A DNA stretch of 64,000 nucleotides from Aurantibrevibacter litoralis (GTDB lineage: Bacteria > Bacteroidota > Bacteroidia > Flavobacteriales > Flavobacteriaceae). The notes beneath the pieces were generated by a model. It was not told the origin of the DNA, searched no databases, and saw only the letters and a program-made list of their open reading frames with translations. Location of the stretch: the NCBI RefSeq assembly GCF_034651555.1, contig NZ_JAYEEQ010000001.1, forward strand, positions 62,001 to 126,000, given 5' to 3'. Position 1 is the stretch's first letter, and each line of letters opens with the position of its first letter. Below, piece after piece: positions 18,847 through 28,321 of this stretch. Both the position numbers and the translations under genes were made by a program.

Positions 18847-20001
18847 ATGAAGAAAATACAAATGGTTGACCTCAATGGCCAATACCAAGATATTAAAGAA
18901 GAAATAAACGCCTCCATCTCCTTTATTCTAGAAAACGCAACCTTTATTAATGGGCCGGATGTGCATGGGTTTCAAAAGGAATTGGAAACCTATTTAGGGA
19001 TAAAACATGTAATTCCTTGCGCTAACGGTACCGATGCCTTGCAAATTGCAATGATGGGCTTGGGGTTAAAACCGGGCGATGAGGTTATAACGTCGGATTT
19101 CACTTTTGCGGCCACAGTGGAGGTTATAGCACTATTGCAACTTACCCCGGTTTTGGTAGACGTAGATCCTGATACGTTTAATATAGATCCTGTAGCCATA
19201 GAAAAGGCCATTACCTCCAAAACGAAAGCTATTGTCCCCGTACATTTATTTGGCCAATGCGCTCCTATGGATGCCATTTTAGAAATTGCTGAAAAGCACG
19301 GACTTTATGTTATTGAAGATAATGCGCAGGCCATTGGCGCTACACATACATTTAAAGACGGACTTAAACAAAAAGCAGGTACTATGGGGCATGTAGCAGC
19401 CACCTCCTTTTTCCCGTCTAAGAACTTAGGGTGTTATGGTGATGGTGGTGCCATTTTTACGAACGATGATGTTCTGGCGCATACCCTCAGGGGAATTGTA
19501 AACCATGGCATGTACGAACGGTATCATCATGATGTGGTGGGGGTTAATTCTAGGCTCGACTCAATTCAAGCCGCTGTATTGAGAGCAAAACTGCCACTGT
19601 TAGACGAATATAATAATCGACGCAGAACGGCTGCCCGTGCTTATTCAAAGGTTTTAGAAGGCCATAAAAATATTTTGATTCCCAAAATGGTCAGTGGGTG
19701 CTCCGGTATATGTGAAAATTGTGATTGTCATGTATTTCATCAATATACCCTGAGAATTTTAAACGGAAAAAGAGACGCTTTGGTGGCACATTTGGCAGAA
19801 AAGGGAATTCCCTGTGGCGTGTATTATCCCATACCGCTGCATCGCCAAAAAGCGTATTCGGATGATCGCTATAAAGAATCCGATTTTCTCGTTACCAATC
19901 AATTGGTGACAGAAGTAATTTCTTTGCCCATGCATACCGAATTGGATGACGAGCAGATTCAACGAATTACCAGTGCTGTGTTAGATTTTTTGGGGAACTA
20001 G
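18847..20001 (+). CDS. DegT/DnrJ/EryC1/StrS-family sugar aminotransferase
   Basis: 384 residues from ATG 18847 (MKKIQMVDLNGQY), chosen because family members begin here; an upstream in-frame ATG at 18775 would add 24 residues lying across the promoter motif. PLP-dependent fold: GTDALQIAM (phosphate site), DFTFAATVEV, PVHLFGQCAPMD, IEDNAQAIGA (cofactor Asp), and FFPSKNLGCYGDGG with Lys192 as the internal aldimine lysine. Such enzymes aminate keto-sugars for surface polysaccharides or LPS. The sequence resembles the WbpE/WlbC type acting on UDP-3-keto-sugars, but that specificity is inferred. An unusual four-Cys cluster (CSGICENCDC) is present at about residue 282-291. Confidence 0.9.
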   Translation: MKKIQMVDLNGQYQDIKEEINASISFILENATFINGPDVHGFQKELETYLGIKHVIPCANGTDALQIAMMGLGLKPGDEVITSDFTFAATVEVIALLQLTPVLVDVDPDTFNIDPVAIEKAITSKTKAIVPVHLFGQCAPMDAILEIAEKHGLYVIEDNAQAIGATHTFKDGLKQKAGTMGHVAATSFFPSKNLGCYGDGGAIFTNDDVLAHTLRGIVNHGMYERYHHDVVGVNSRLDSIQAAVLRAKLPLLDEYNNRRRTAARAYSKVLEGHKNILIPKMVSGCSGICENCDCHVFHQYTLRILNGKRDALVAHLAEKGIPCGVYYPIPLHRQKAYSDDRYKESDFLVTNQLVTEVISLPMHTELDDEQIQRITSAVLDFLGN

Positions 20002-20185
20002 TGCTCGGTAATGATAAAAGCATCCTTGAACCACAAATACCTTCACCCGAAACACTCATGAAATATTTGTAAAAGGCTGAGGGAGTTAAAGCGCTGTAAC
20101 GGTATTGGTTTGAAGGGAATAACCTATATTCGGTGCGTTATTTTGATATGCCGAAATACTAAATGTATAATTTAAAGATAGTAGT

Positions 20186-21202
20186 GTGAAGATAGTTGTT
20201 ACCGGAGGTCTAGGATTTATAGGATCGCATACCGTGGTGGAATTGCAAAATCAGGGTTTTGAAGTGGTCATTATTGATGATCTTTCCAATTCTTCTGAAA
20301 AGGTGTTGGAAGGCATAGAAGCAATTACTAGCAAAAGACCCGTTTTTGAACAACTCGACCTCAGAGAAAAATCAAAGGTTCAGAATTTCTTTAATCGGCA
20401 TAAGGACATTGAAGGAGTCATTCATTTTGCAGCGTCCAAGGCCGTTGGCGAAAGTGTAGAAAAACCTTTATTGTACTATGAAAACAATATTGGCACTTTA
20501 GTGTATGTGTTGCAAGAATTGGCAGTTAAAAAGCAGGCACGCTTTATCTTTAGTTCATCCTGTACCGTTTACGGTCAGGCAGACACGATGCCCATTACAG
20601 AAAATGCACCTATAAAACCGGCGGAATCGCCTTACGGAAATACCAAACAGATCGGCGAGGAGATTATTCGGGACTCCTGTAAAGTGATGCCCGGATTGCA
20701 AGCCATCGCATTGCGTTATTTTAATCCTATGGGTGCCCATCCGAGTGCTAAAATTGGTGAACTTCCCATAGGGATACCACAAAACCTAGTGCCATTTATA
20801 ACGCAGACAGGAATTGGTGTTCGCCAGGAACTTTCCGTTTTCGGAGATGATTATCCTACAGCAGACGGTACCTGTATTCGCGATTATATTCATGTAGTAG
20901 ATTTGGCCAAAGCCCATGTGGTAGCCATGCAGCGATTGCTTCAGGGAAAAAATAAAACCAATTATGAGGTTTTTAATATTGGTACAGGCAAGGGAAGTTC
21001 GGTGTTAGAGGTTATACAGAGTTTTGAAAGAGTTTCTGGCAAGAAATTAAATTATAAAGTGGTAGCACGGAGACCGGGCGATGTCATTTCAGCCTATGCC
21101 GACACTACCAAGGCCAATACGATTTTGGGCTGGAAAGCACAATCTACCTTAGATGAAGCCATGAAATCGGCTTGGGATTGGGAACAAAAAATTAGAAATT
21201 AA
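20186..21202 (+). CDS. galE: UDP-glucose 4-epimerase
   Basis: 338 residues, starting with GTG. N-terminal Rossmann NAD-binding motif GGLGFIGSH (residues 7-15), DDLSNSS, the substrate/NAD contacts HFAASKAVGESVEKP, FSSSCTVYG (catalytic Ser/Thr) and SPYGNTK with Tyr150 and Lys154. Also YFNPMGAHPSAKIGE and RRPGDVISAYAD typical of GalE. It interconverts UDP-glucose and UDP-galactose in the cytosol for sugar metabolism and surface polysaccharides. It lies 184 bp after the aminotransferase gene and just before the amidohydrolase gene. Confidence 0.97.
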   Translation: MKIVVTGGLGFIGSHTVVELQNQGFEVVIIDDLSNSSEKVLEGIEAITSKRPVFEQLDLREKSKVQNFFNRHKDIEGVIHFAASKAVGESVEKPLLYYENNIGTLVYVLQELAVKKQARFIFSSSCTVYGQADTMPITENAPIKPAESPYGNTKQIGEEIIRDSCKVMPGLQAIALRYFNPMGAHPSAKIGELPIGIPQNLVPFITQTGIGVRQELSVFGDDYPTADGTCIRDYIHVVDLAKAHVVAMQRLLQGKNKTNYEVFNIGTGKGSSVLEVIQSFERVSGKKLNYKVVARRPGDVISAYADTTKANTILGWKAQSTLDEAMKSAWDWEQKIRN

Positions 21203-21218
21203 CCTAAACCATACCCTT

Positions 21219-22496
21219 ATGAAAAATTCCATGACACTCTTATTTGCGCTTGTCTGCACCGGTATGTGGGCACAAGATAGGTACCTCCAATGCGGTAGTA
21301 TTGTAGATACGCAAACAGGTAAAATAGCCACCGAAAAAACCATTGTTGTTGCCGGTAATAGAATAAAATCCATTCAAAATGGGTATGTAAATGGGGCAGA
21401 TGGCGATGCGGTTATCGATTTGCGAAATAAAACGGTGCTCCCGGGACTTATCGATTTACACGTGCATATAGAACAAGAATTTGGTCCTACGACGTATACC
21501 GACAAATTTCTGATGAATGAAGCCGATGTCGCTTTTGCAGCCACAGTTTATGCACAAAAAACGCTCATGGCGGGGTTTACTACCGTGCGCGATCTAGGAG
21601 GTACGGGCGTAAATATTTCCCTAAGAAACGCTGTAAACAAAGGCTTGGTAAGTGGGCCTCGGATTTTTACCGCCGGCAAGTCATTGGCAACTACGGGAGG
21701 TCATGCCGATCCTACAAACGGAATGAGAAAGGAGCTTATGGGCGATCCCGGCCCAAAGGAAGGAGTAGTAAATTCTCCTGAAGACGGCAGGAAGGCCGTT
21801 AGGCAACGCTATAAGGACGGTGCAGATGTCATCAAAATAACCGCTACAGGAGGGGTGCTTAGCGTTGCGAAAAGTGGCCAAAATCCGCAATTTACACTCG
21901 AAGAGATTAAATCGATCACGGAAACTGCCAAAGATTATGGGTTTTCGGTGGCCGCCCATGCCCATGGTGACGAAGGTATGAAATTGGCTGTATTAGGTGG
22001 AGTAACTACCATAGAACACGGTACGCTAATGAGTGAAAACACTATGGATTTGATGATTAGCAATAAGTGTTATTTAATTCCAACACTAAGTGCCGGAATT
22101 CAAGTAGCAGAAAAGGCAAGAGTACCCGGATTTTTCCCTGAGGTGGTAGCACGAAAAGCACTGGAGATTGGCCCAAAACACATGGCTACGGTGCGTAAGG
22201 CAAATAGCAAAGGGGTGCTAATGGGTTTTGGTACCGATGCTGGTGTTTTTCCTCATGGGTTAAACGCCATAGAATTTGGTTACTTATTAGAGGCCGGAAT
22301 TTCGGTAGCGGCATCCTTAAAGGCAGCTACGGTTACTAATGCCTACCTTTTGGGGATGGATACGCAATTGGGGCAATTAAAAGAAGGGTTTTTAGCCGAT
22401 ATTGTTGCCGTAGAAGCCAATCCAATGGATGAGGTGCGTACCTTAGAAAAGGTCGTTTTTGTTATGAAAGACGGAAAAATATATAAAAACGAATAA
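21219..22496 (+). CDS. Exported metal-dependent amidohydrolase
   Basis: 425 residues with a signal peptide (MKNSMTLLFALVCTGMWAQ). Amidohydrolase-superfamily metal ligands are visible: LIDLHVH (His81, His83), VIKITATGGVLS with a Lys that could be carboxylated, AAHAHGDEGM, IEHGTLM and the catalytic Asp in GFGTDAGVFPHG. It resembles the imidazolonepropionase-like/Xaa-Pro dipeptidase subgroup often found exported in Bacteroidota. Substrate unknown; probably a peptide or cyclic amide in the periplasm. It starts 16 bp after galE, so the two may be co-transcribed. Confidence 0.9.
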   Translation: MKNSMTLLFALVCTGMWAQDRYLQCGSIVDTQTGKIATEKTIVVAGNRIKSIQNGYVNGADGDAVIDLRNKTVLPGLIDLHVHIEQEFGPTTYTDKFLMNEADVAFAATVYAQKTLMAGFTTVRDLGGTGVNISLRNAVNKGLVSGPRIFTAGKSLATTGGHADPTNGMRKELMGDPGPKEGVVNSPEDGRKAVRQRYKDGADVIKITATGGVLSVAKSGQNPQFTLEEIKSITETAKDYGFSVAAHAHGDEGMKLAVLGGVTTIEHGTLMSENTMDLMISNKCYLIPTLSAGIQVAEKARVPGFFPEVVARKALEIGPKHMATVRKANSKGVLMGFGTDAGVFPHGLNAIEFGYLLEAGISVAASLKAATVTNAYLLGMDTQLGQLKEGFLADIVAVEANPMDEVRTLEKVVFVMKDGKIYKNE

Positions 22497-22600
22497 TTGG
22501 CAGCCTCAAAACAGCAGGGAGGATTCTCGGGTCCGTCAAGGAAGTGCATATTTTGAAACCGCCCGCCAAACTTTAGAAGCGTTTATTTCGTATTATATAT

Positions 22601-22969
22601 ATGACGGTAAATTTTTCAAACAGTTCCGAATTATTGGTGCATGCGCAACAGTCTAACATGTATGAAAAATTACTGGCACAGCTTCAAAAGGATTTTCATC
22701 TTGCCAATATCGCTATTGATCTTCAATCCAAAACAGATGCGCAGTATGTGTCGCCCCATATTTTAAAAACTGTGCTGCATGAAAAAATATATCGCCTTAT
22801 ATTAGAGCGCTTCACGGAATATTTGAATTTACTGTATATTATTGATGTGCCTGAAAGTGCGGTAAAAAATAGCGCCGTGGAAGACGTAGTAGAAGTGGCA
22901 GCACGCGTTTCTTTTTTAATCTTAAAAAGAGAATGGCAAAAAGTGTGGTTTCGTGCCACGTATAGCTGA
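22601..22969 (+). CDS. Conserved-looking hypothetical protein, 122 residues
   Basis: Soluble, mainly helical sequence without signal peptide or membrane segment. Notable stretches are YEKLLAQLQKDF, HILKTVLHEKIYRLILERFTEYLNLLYIIDVPE and VVEVAARVSFLILKREWQKVWFR. No family recognised. It has coding-like composition and ends 44 bp before the convergent outer-membrane gene. Could be a small regulatory or chaperone-like protein; no function is claimed. Confidence 0.7.
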   Translation: MTVNFSNSSELLVHAQQSNMYEKLLAQLQKDFHLANIAIDLQSKTDAQYVSPHILKTVLHEKIYRLILERFTEYLNLLYIIDVPESAVKNSAVEDVVEVAARVSFLILKREWQKVWFRATYS

Positions 22970-23012
22970 ATGAGTACGCTTTGTTCCTAAAAAATGCGAG
23001 GCGTACTCCTTC

Positions 23013-23708
23013 TTACAAAGTAACGTACGCAAAAATATTAACCTGATCCCTGCCCCCTTTATTTAAAAACTGATTCATATAGCCCACTTCAAACCGCAAA
23101 GTACCGTTTACTTTGTAGCCTAGGCCGCCGTAGAGTCTATTTCGATCGAAAACAATATTTTCGGTGTTCAGAAAAAGTTCGTTGTAGGCAGAAAGATAGA
23201 AAGTGTTGTCGTCTGTTTCCTTTTGGGTCAAAGGGAGCGTTGCTGCCAAAAAATAGCGAAATCGGCCTCTGAAATCACTTTCAATAAACCGTTGTTCTAA
23301 CCGAAACCGGTGTTGTACAGAAAAAGTTCGGAAGGTATGCCTGTAAATGTATTGCTGAAAAATGCGATGTTCATCTAAGTCAACCTTCTCATCGAGTCCG
23401 GAAATATAATTTTCACTGTGGATAAAGCCATAGCCCAATAGTATATTGTGATTGTTTTCGGTGAGGTTATACCCAATTCCCGTGCGCAACAAAAGCTGTT
23501 CCAGATCGCTTATGGCGTCATAATTACGATACTGTACTTCGTGATGCCAATTCCATTTCTGGTTTATTTTTTTGTTCCCGATATAAATTAGCCAATTCCC
23601 CAAATCGCTACTTTGGGCATATACCCCTAAAGGAATGAACCAAAGAAGTAGCAGGGCAAATACGTAAGATTTTTGGGTGAAAGCTGTTGTTTTTTTGTTT
23701 TTTAGCAT
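23013..23708 (-). CDS. DUF2490-type outer-membrane beta-barrel protein
   Basis: 231 residues. A signal peptide (hydrophobic stretch ending GVYAQ) is followed by alternating amphipathic strands, with GNWLIYIGNKKINQKWNWHHEVQYRNYD near the N terminus, RLEQRFIESDFRGRFRYFLAATLPL, and a C-terminal RFEVGYMNQFLNKGGRDQVNIFAYVTL typical of the DUF2490 family. Probably a small outer-membrane barrel; cargo unknown. It lies downstream of the defence genes in the same orientation, but its composition is like the core genes. Confidence 0.8.
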   Translation of the reverse strand: MLKNKKTTAFTQKSYVFALLLLWFIPLGVYAQSSDLGNWLIYIGNKKINQKWNWHHEVQYRNYDAISDLEQLLLRTGIGYNLTENNHNILLGYGFIHSENYISGLDEKVDLDEHRIFQQYIYRHTFRTFSVQHRFRLEQRFIESDFRGRFRYFLAATLPLTQKETDDNTFYLSAYNELFLNTENIVFDRNRLYGGLGYKVNGTLRFEVGYMNQFLNKGGRDQVNIFAYVTL

Positions 23709-23810
23709 GTGTTAAAGGAAATAGTTGCGATGTATAGTATATAAATTATAGCATTGTTACAAGTAATTTTTTCTATTCTTTACTTCATGAAATCAGACAC
23801 CAACAAATTT

Positions 23811-24101
23811 TTAACCGATTCCATTTCGTAGTTCCAACCAATGTATTGTAGATAAAAATATTCTTCTCGAATTCTGGGCAAAGTAAGTATGGTAAATAAT
23901 TTCAGCATTTCGCAACTTTAATTCAATTGTTTCAATTAATACCTGTACATCTTGAATTTTTAATTTGTCCTTACTTTGTGTTCCGCTATTAAAAATAGCG
24001 TGCAAATTTTGATCAAATAGGCCATTACCTTGTTTTATAGCCAATGCAGAAACAATGGCATCCTTTTGAGTTGTATAATCTGTTAATGTTTCTCTTACCA
24101 T
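23811..24101 (-). CDS. Small hypothetical protein paired with the STAND nuclease
   Basis: 96 residues, MVRETLTDYTTQKDAIVSALAIKQGNG..., no signal peptide. A central helical segment (IQDVQVLIETIELKLRNAEIIYHTYFAQN) suggests a helical or coiled-coil protein. Its start overlaps the 3' end of the 1284-residue gene by 7 nt, which indicates translational coupling. No family recognised. Possible roles are a regulator, inhibitor or effector partner of the neighbouring protein; this rests only on the overlap. Confidence 0.65.
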   Translation of the reverse strand: MVRETLTDYTTQKDAIVSALAIKQGNGLFDQNLHAIFNSGTQSKDKLKIQDVQVLIETIELKLRNAEIIYHTYFAQNSRRIFLSTIHWLELRNGIG

Positions 24102-27100
24102 CCTTCCCTTCCATTTTCATCTCTATCCTGGTCAATATCAGCTTGGATTGATTTTAGCACCTTTTGAAAAAAGTCTTTGGTCTCTGGGCTCTTAACCTTC
24201 GAACTTTTTAAAGTGTTCTCTAACAAATCCTTTAATTGTAAGTCTACAGCAAATGGTTGACCAGGTGTGCCTGATTTAACGCCCAAAGAAGTCAACGAAA
24301 TATAGCATTGAGAGGTGAACTCTTTAAGCTGTTTTTCTTCCTTGATATTTTCGTTCCCTGCTTCTAGAAGCATTATTATCAAATCCAAAAATGCCTCATT
24401 TTTTTGTTTGAATTCAGATAGTGATTGGACAATGCTCAATAATTTTTTGTAGTCCGAATTGTATTTTTTAATCAGCTCAGCATAGGTGTTTTTTATAGGA
24501 CTGTCTACGCTTTTGCTTATAGCAAATAATTTAATGACGTTTTTTGCATAGAAGTGCTCGTACAACTCGAAATCAAAATCTACAAACCAATTTAAAATCA
24601 TTGAAAATATTTCTACTTTTTGCTCTTCCGATAACTGAGCAGTAATCGTATTTCCGGTATGGGTTGGCACATATTCATATCCTAAAAGGCTCTTCTTTTC
24701 AACTACATATTTACGTTTATATAGAAAGCGATTTTGGATATATTCCAGAACGATTGAAAAACCATCTTTCCTAATGATTTTGTTTAGGAACCGTTCAATC
24801 GAATAAGGGATATTAAGATGAAGAGTGTATTTAAGTAGTAAGTCTTTGATTTCTGTGTAATTCTTCTCTTCGGCTGGATCAAATGCCAAAAACAAGCTAT
24901 CCAAATGCCTTTCATTGCAATTCAGTAAGAACTCTTTTATATTCTTTATGGCTATGTCTTTATCAAAAAAGAAAAGGGTCGGAAGGCTTGACGAAAGATT
25001 GAAATAATTCTCTACTGTAGAATTTTGAAATACAGAACTGATAAGTTCAATATCCTTCTTTGTCAATGCACTCCAATTCCCAGATTTATTAAAAACATTG
25101 TGAATCATGAAAGAATGATACACATGAAGCATACAATTCCTTGCTTCAATCGTTTTTTCCTTCTGAAGTTTTTGTATGTATTCCCAATATATGTTCTTAT
25201 AATCTTCTGAAAACCTAAACTGCCTTAACATGCCCGAACAATACTTAACAACAAAGGCTTTGTTTCCTTTCCAAAGGTGATTAGCGAATTCTTTTGTTTT
25301 GTTCAGGTCAGATGAAATGACATCTAAAAATTGATAAAAGTAGTGTGGTTCATATTCACTTTGATCAATAACCTTAACTAATGCGTTTCCCAAGTTAGTA
25401 CCGGAGTTGCTATTAACCAATTTTTCTGATTCTATTTGATAACGTTCTCTTTCTTCGTTAATCTTTCCTTCATACTTCGGATTAAATAAATCCAACAATC
25501 GTTCAGCGAGATCATTCTCAGATAGATTCTCATTTATTTTATAAATGGTTTCAAGATAAGAAGCATCAATTCCCCATCGTTTGAACCAGTACAGTTGGTC
25601 TTTGACAAATTGTTTATGCTTTAATTCAAGAACATTTTTGGAAGAAGTTGCGAGTAAGAAATCCAATACAGTTTTAATTTCTTTTTTACCCTTATAGTTT
25701 TTATTCTTAGCGGCAAATATTTCCCTCGGTATATCAACAATTACTTTAAAAGTTTCTTCCTTAAGTTCTTTGGATGTTTCATTCTGAAAGAAATCAATTA
25801 TTAGGTCAATTATCTCCTCCCTAAGCTTTTTTACATATTTATTCTCAGGGATGTGAAGTGTATATATTTGAATTGAGTGCTTTTGAAATAGGTGTGATTC
25901 AGTATCGGTAAACTCAAGTTTCAGTATTGCTTTTAAGGCTTTGAGTGCAAATAACTTCAAGTCCCCATCTATTTTTTCTAATTCAGCTTTACTCGCTGTA
26001 AGTATTCGATTCTGTCTTTTACATGTAAAACCTTCAAATCGGTCGCTTTTTCCAAAACTGGCAATATTGGAAATTACTCCATCATCGTTTAGTATTTGGT
26101 AAAGTCTTCCTGAATACGAGTATGCTTGTAAGAAGTAATCTTCCAACTGAAATAAGCTATGAAGTATACGCTTAAGGTTGTTAATAGTGGAATCAAAGGA
26201 ATAATTCTTATAGGCTAATGATCGTAGAAATTCTTCATACAAAGGATGTTCTACATCTGAGTATATGGAGAGTATTTTTTTAATGGTCTCTACGGCCAAT
26301 AATGGCATAGTATAAGTTATGGCATATACTGTATCAAGAATTCTTGTAATCTCCCTGTCATCATTGGACTTATCTATCCGAGTAATGTATTCTTTCAAAA
26401 GGTTTTCCAGAATAGAATTTTCTTGTTTGTCCTGATATACATAGCCTATGTTCTTTATGATATTATTAATAAAGGCTCCGTATTCTGGTAATTTTTTCTC
26501 CAACCATTTTTTCGAGCTGATAGCCTCTTCTAAAATCAAATCACTGTACATGTCTGGTTTGATGTCAAATTGATACCTTCCAGAAATAATGTTTTGCGCT
26601 TTCATTGCTTGTAGCACCATGTCTACATCTTCTTCTGAAAGGCTTTCTGTAGAGGAAATTTGCTGGATGAGATTCCTGTCTTCAATCTGAATTGGCTCAA
26701 TAAGAGCAATTAGCGTTACGATTTTTTTAATATCCTTCTTGGGAATCTCCTTTTCTTCACTCGTTGTTGTTATGAATTGTTCAAAATATTGCTTTACGTA
26801 TGTTTTAAGAAAGGAATCCTTCTTAATATCCGTGAGACGAGTTCCGGCTTTAATGGTTCTGAGCAATGTCATAATCATAATCGGTACTCCATGGGTTAGT
26901 TCAACGAAAAATCCCAAGTATTCTTCAATTCTATACCCTTTTAGCTCCCATTCCAAAAACTGAACTGTTTCCCCTCTTGTTAATTGATCAAGTTGGATAG
27001 GCTCAATTCGATCGGTTTTATCCTTTGCTGTTATCTGGCTAAGAACTTGGTTCAAAAATGGAGTTCTAACCGTTAATAACAGCTTTACTTCATTATTCTT

Positions 27101-27949
27101 TATGCCTTTAATGAGAGTAATTAAATCGGCAATATCTTTTTGGTCAAATTTATCTGCATCATCAAGCAAAACTAAATAGTTCCTTTCACCTGATAAGGCA
27201 GTTTGTAACACTTGTAAATTGATTTTGTGTGTTACAATTACTAATGCTTTCCAGTCATTGTTCTGGTCCACATATTTTTTGAAGAACTCAACACAAAGTC
27301 TTGTCTTGCCAATTCCAGCTTCACCACTAACAACTGCAATTTTTTTAGTGTTATCCTGAATAAACTTATTGATCACTTTAAGCTTATCCTTTCTATGATA
27401 GAATTTATTGTATAGCTCATAAGAAGTATTTGTGGACGAATTGAGTTCTTCATGGAAAAACTCTGAATATTCCTGAATAAGAAACTTTGTTTGGTCAGTA
27501 TACCAAAGTTTAACAATCGGATGATGAGCTAAAAATGTATGAATTTTGGCTCCGTCCCAAACATCAAATTCAACTGATTTATCAACATCTTCAAGAGCTT
27601 TATCGGCTATTTGCTTTATCTCTTTTCTTTGCGCAGGATTCAATTCAACATTGGTAATGAATACTACCGCTGTCTCATCCTGAATATTCTTTTCAATATC
27701 TTTTTTGACCTGGCTCTTTAGCTGATTGAAACCTGCTATTCTGCCAGTATCAGGATGATGAAATTTTGCTTGAAATCTCCATTTCCTTTGTTTGCTATTG
27801 TATTCACCTTCAAAAAGGCCATCTATACCTTGATCTGCACCCGGAGCGGAAAAAGGAACAAAGTCCTTCCCTATCTCAAAGCTCAAAAAGTCATTGCAGA
27901 ACGATTGGAATTTATCCCCATTAAAATCTGACCAATTGATTGAATTCAA
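24095..27949 (-). CDS. Mrr-like nuclease fused to a STAND NTPase and long helical C terminus
   Basis: 1284 residues, cytosolic. Residues 1-150 form a restriction-endonuclease-like domain with GADQGIDGLFEGEY and WRFQAKF (Asp43, Gln60, Lys62), the Mrr-type D...QxK pattern. Residues about 190-450 form a P-loop STAND-type NTPase: Walker A SGEAGIGKT (Lys215), Walker B YLVLLDDAD (Asp263-Asp264) and the arginine-bearing LLLTVRTPF. The remaining 800 residues or so are helical repeats without known motifs, as in the sensor part of antiviral STAND proteins. The start codon is TTG; an in-frame stop lies just upstream, and no in-frame ATG is found until deep in the NTPase domain. Sampled lines look AT-richer than flanking core genes. 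Likely an anti-phage protein in which the sensor triggers DNA cleavage; not assignable to a named family here. Confidence 0.8.
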   Translation of the reverse strand: MNSINWSDFNGDKFQSFCNDFLSFEIGKDFVPFSAPGADQGIDGLFEGEYNSKQRKWRFQAKFHHPDTGRIAGFNQLKSQVKKDIEKNIQDETAVVFITNVELNPAQRKEIKQIADKALEDVDKSVEFDVWDGAKIHTFLAHHPIVKLWYTDQTKFLIQEYSEFFHEELNSSTNTSYELYNKFYHRKDKLKVINKFIQDNTKKIAVVSGEAGIGKTRLCVEFFKKYVDQNNDWKALVIVTHKINLQVLQTALSGERNYLVLLDDADKFDQKDIADLITLIKGIKNNEVKLLLTVRTPFLNQVLSQITAKDKTDRIEPIQLDQLTRGETVQFLEWELKGYRIEEYLGFFVELTHGVPIMIMTLLRTIKAGTRLTDIKKDSFLKTYVKQYFEQFITTTSEEKEIPKKDIKKIVTLIALIEPIQIEDRNLIQQISSTESLSEEDVDMVLQAMKAQNIISGRYQFDIKPDMYSDLILEEAISSKKWLEKKLPEYGAFINNIIKNIGYVYQDKQENSILENLLKEYITRIDKSNDDREITRILDTVYAITYTMPLLAVETIKKILSIYSDVEHPLYEEFLRSLAYKNYSFDSTINNLKRILHSLFQLEDYFLQAYSYSGRLYQILNDDGVISNIASFGKSDRFEGFTCKRQNRILTASKAELEKIDGDLKLFALKALKAILKLEFTDTESHLFQKHSIQIYTLHIPENKYVKKLREEIIDLIIDFFQNETSKELKEETFKVIVDIPREIFAAKNKNYKGKKEIKTVLDFLLATSSKNVLELKHKQFVKDQLYWFKRWGIDASYLETIYKINENLSENDLAERLLDLFNPKYEGKINEERERYQIESEKLVNSNSGTNLGNALVKVIDQSEYEPHYFYQFLDVISSDLNKTKEFANHLWKGNKAFVVKYCSGMLRQFRFSEDYKNIYWEYIQKLQKEKTIEARNCMLHVYHSFMIHNVFNKSGNWSALTKKDIELISSVFQNSTVENYFNLSSSLPTLFFFDKDIAIKNIKEFLLNCNERHLDSLFLAFDPAEEKNYTEIKDLLLKYTLHLNIPYSIERFLNKIIRKDGFSIVLEYIQNRFLYKRKYVVEKKSLLGYEYVPTHTGNTITAQLSEEQKVEIFSMILNWFVDFDFELYEHFYAKNVIKLFAISKSVDSPIKNTYAELIKKYNSDYKKLLSIVQSLSEFKQKNEAFLDLIIMLLEAGNENIKEEKQLKEFTSQCYISLTSLGVKSGTPGQPFAVDLQLKDLLENTLKSSKVKSPETKDFFQKVLKSIQADIDQDRDENGREGW

Positions 27950-28259
27950 TTCTTATATAATTTAATTATGTACGTTTAACGCTCAATCCTGTATGGCACA
28001 CAACAACCAAATATACTCAATAAAAAAAATCTGGGTGAGGATAAAGCACAAGAACAAGACGATCCACAGTAGACATCAGCACCCGAAGGGGTAAATGCCA
28101 TAAAATCTGAAAAATAGAAAAAGTAAATCTCTTTTCATTTTTATTAAAAATGAACCACATGAGATGGCTACAAAACGCCAAAATAACACCCTATTTTTAC
28201 AAGTTGTATTATTTTTAATAAAACCGTTAAAATTTCCCAATAATCGGTAGTGGGTTGCC

Positions 28260-28287
28260 TTTGTAAATGTTAAAAGTCGTATTTTTG
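28260..28287 (+). promoter_or_regulatory. Candidate promoter of the sucA operon
   Basis: TATTTTTG at 28280-28287 matches the Bacteroidota TAnnTTTG element. Upstream are TTTG (28260-28263, 16-nt spacing) and TTG (28255-28257, 22-nt spacing). The sucA start follows 34 bp later. The remaining gap 27950-28259 shows no gene and should also contain the promoter of the STAND nuclease on the other strand. Confidence 0.5.
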
Positions 28288-28321
28288 ATTAAATTTTGTT
28301 CAAAAGACAATCATAGCATAC

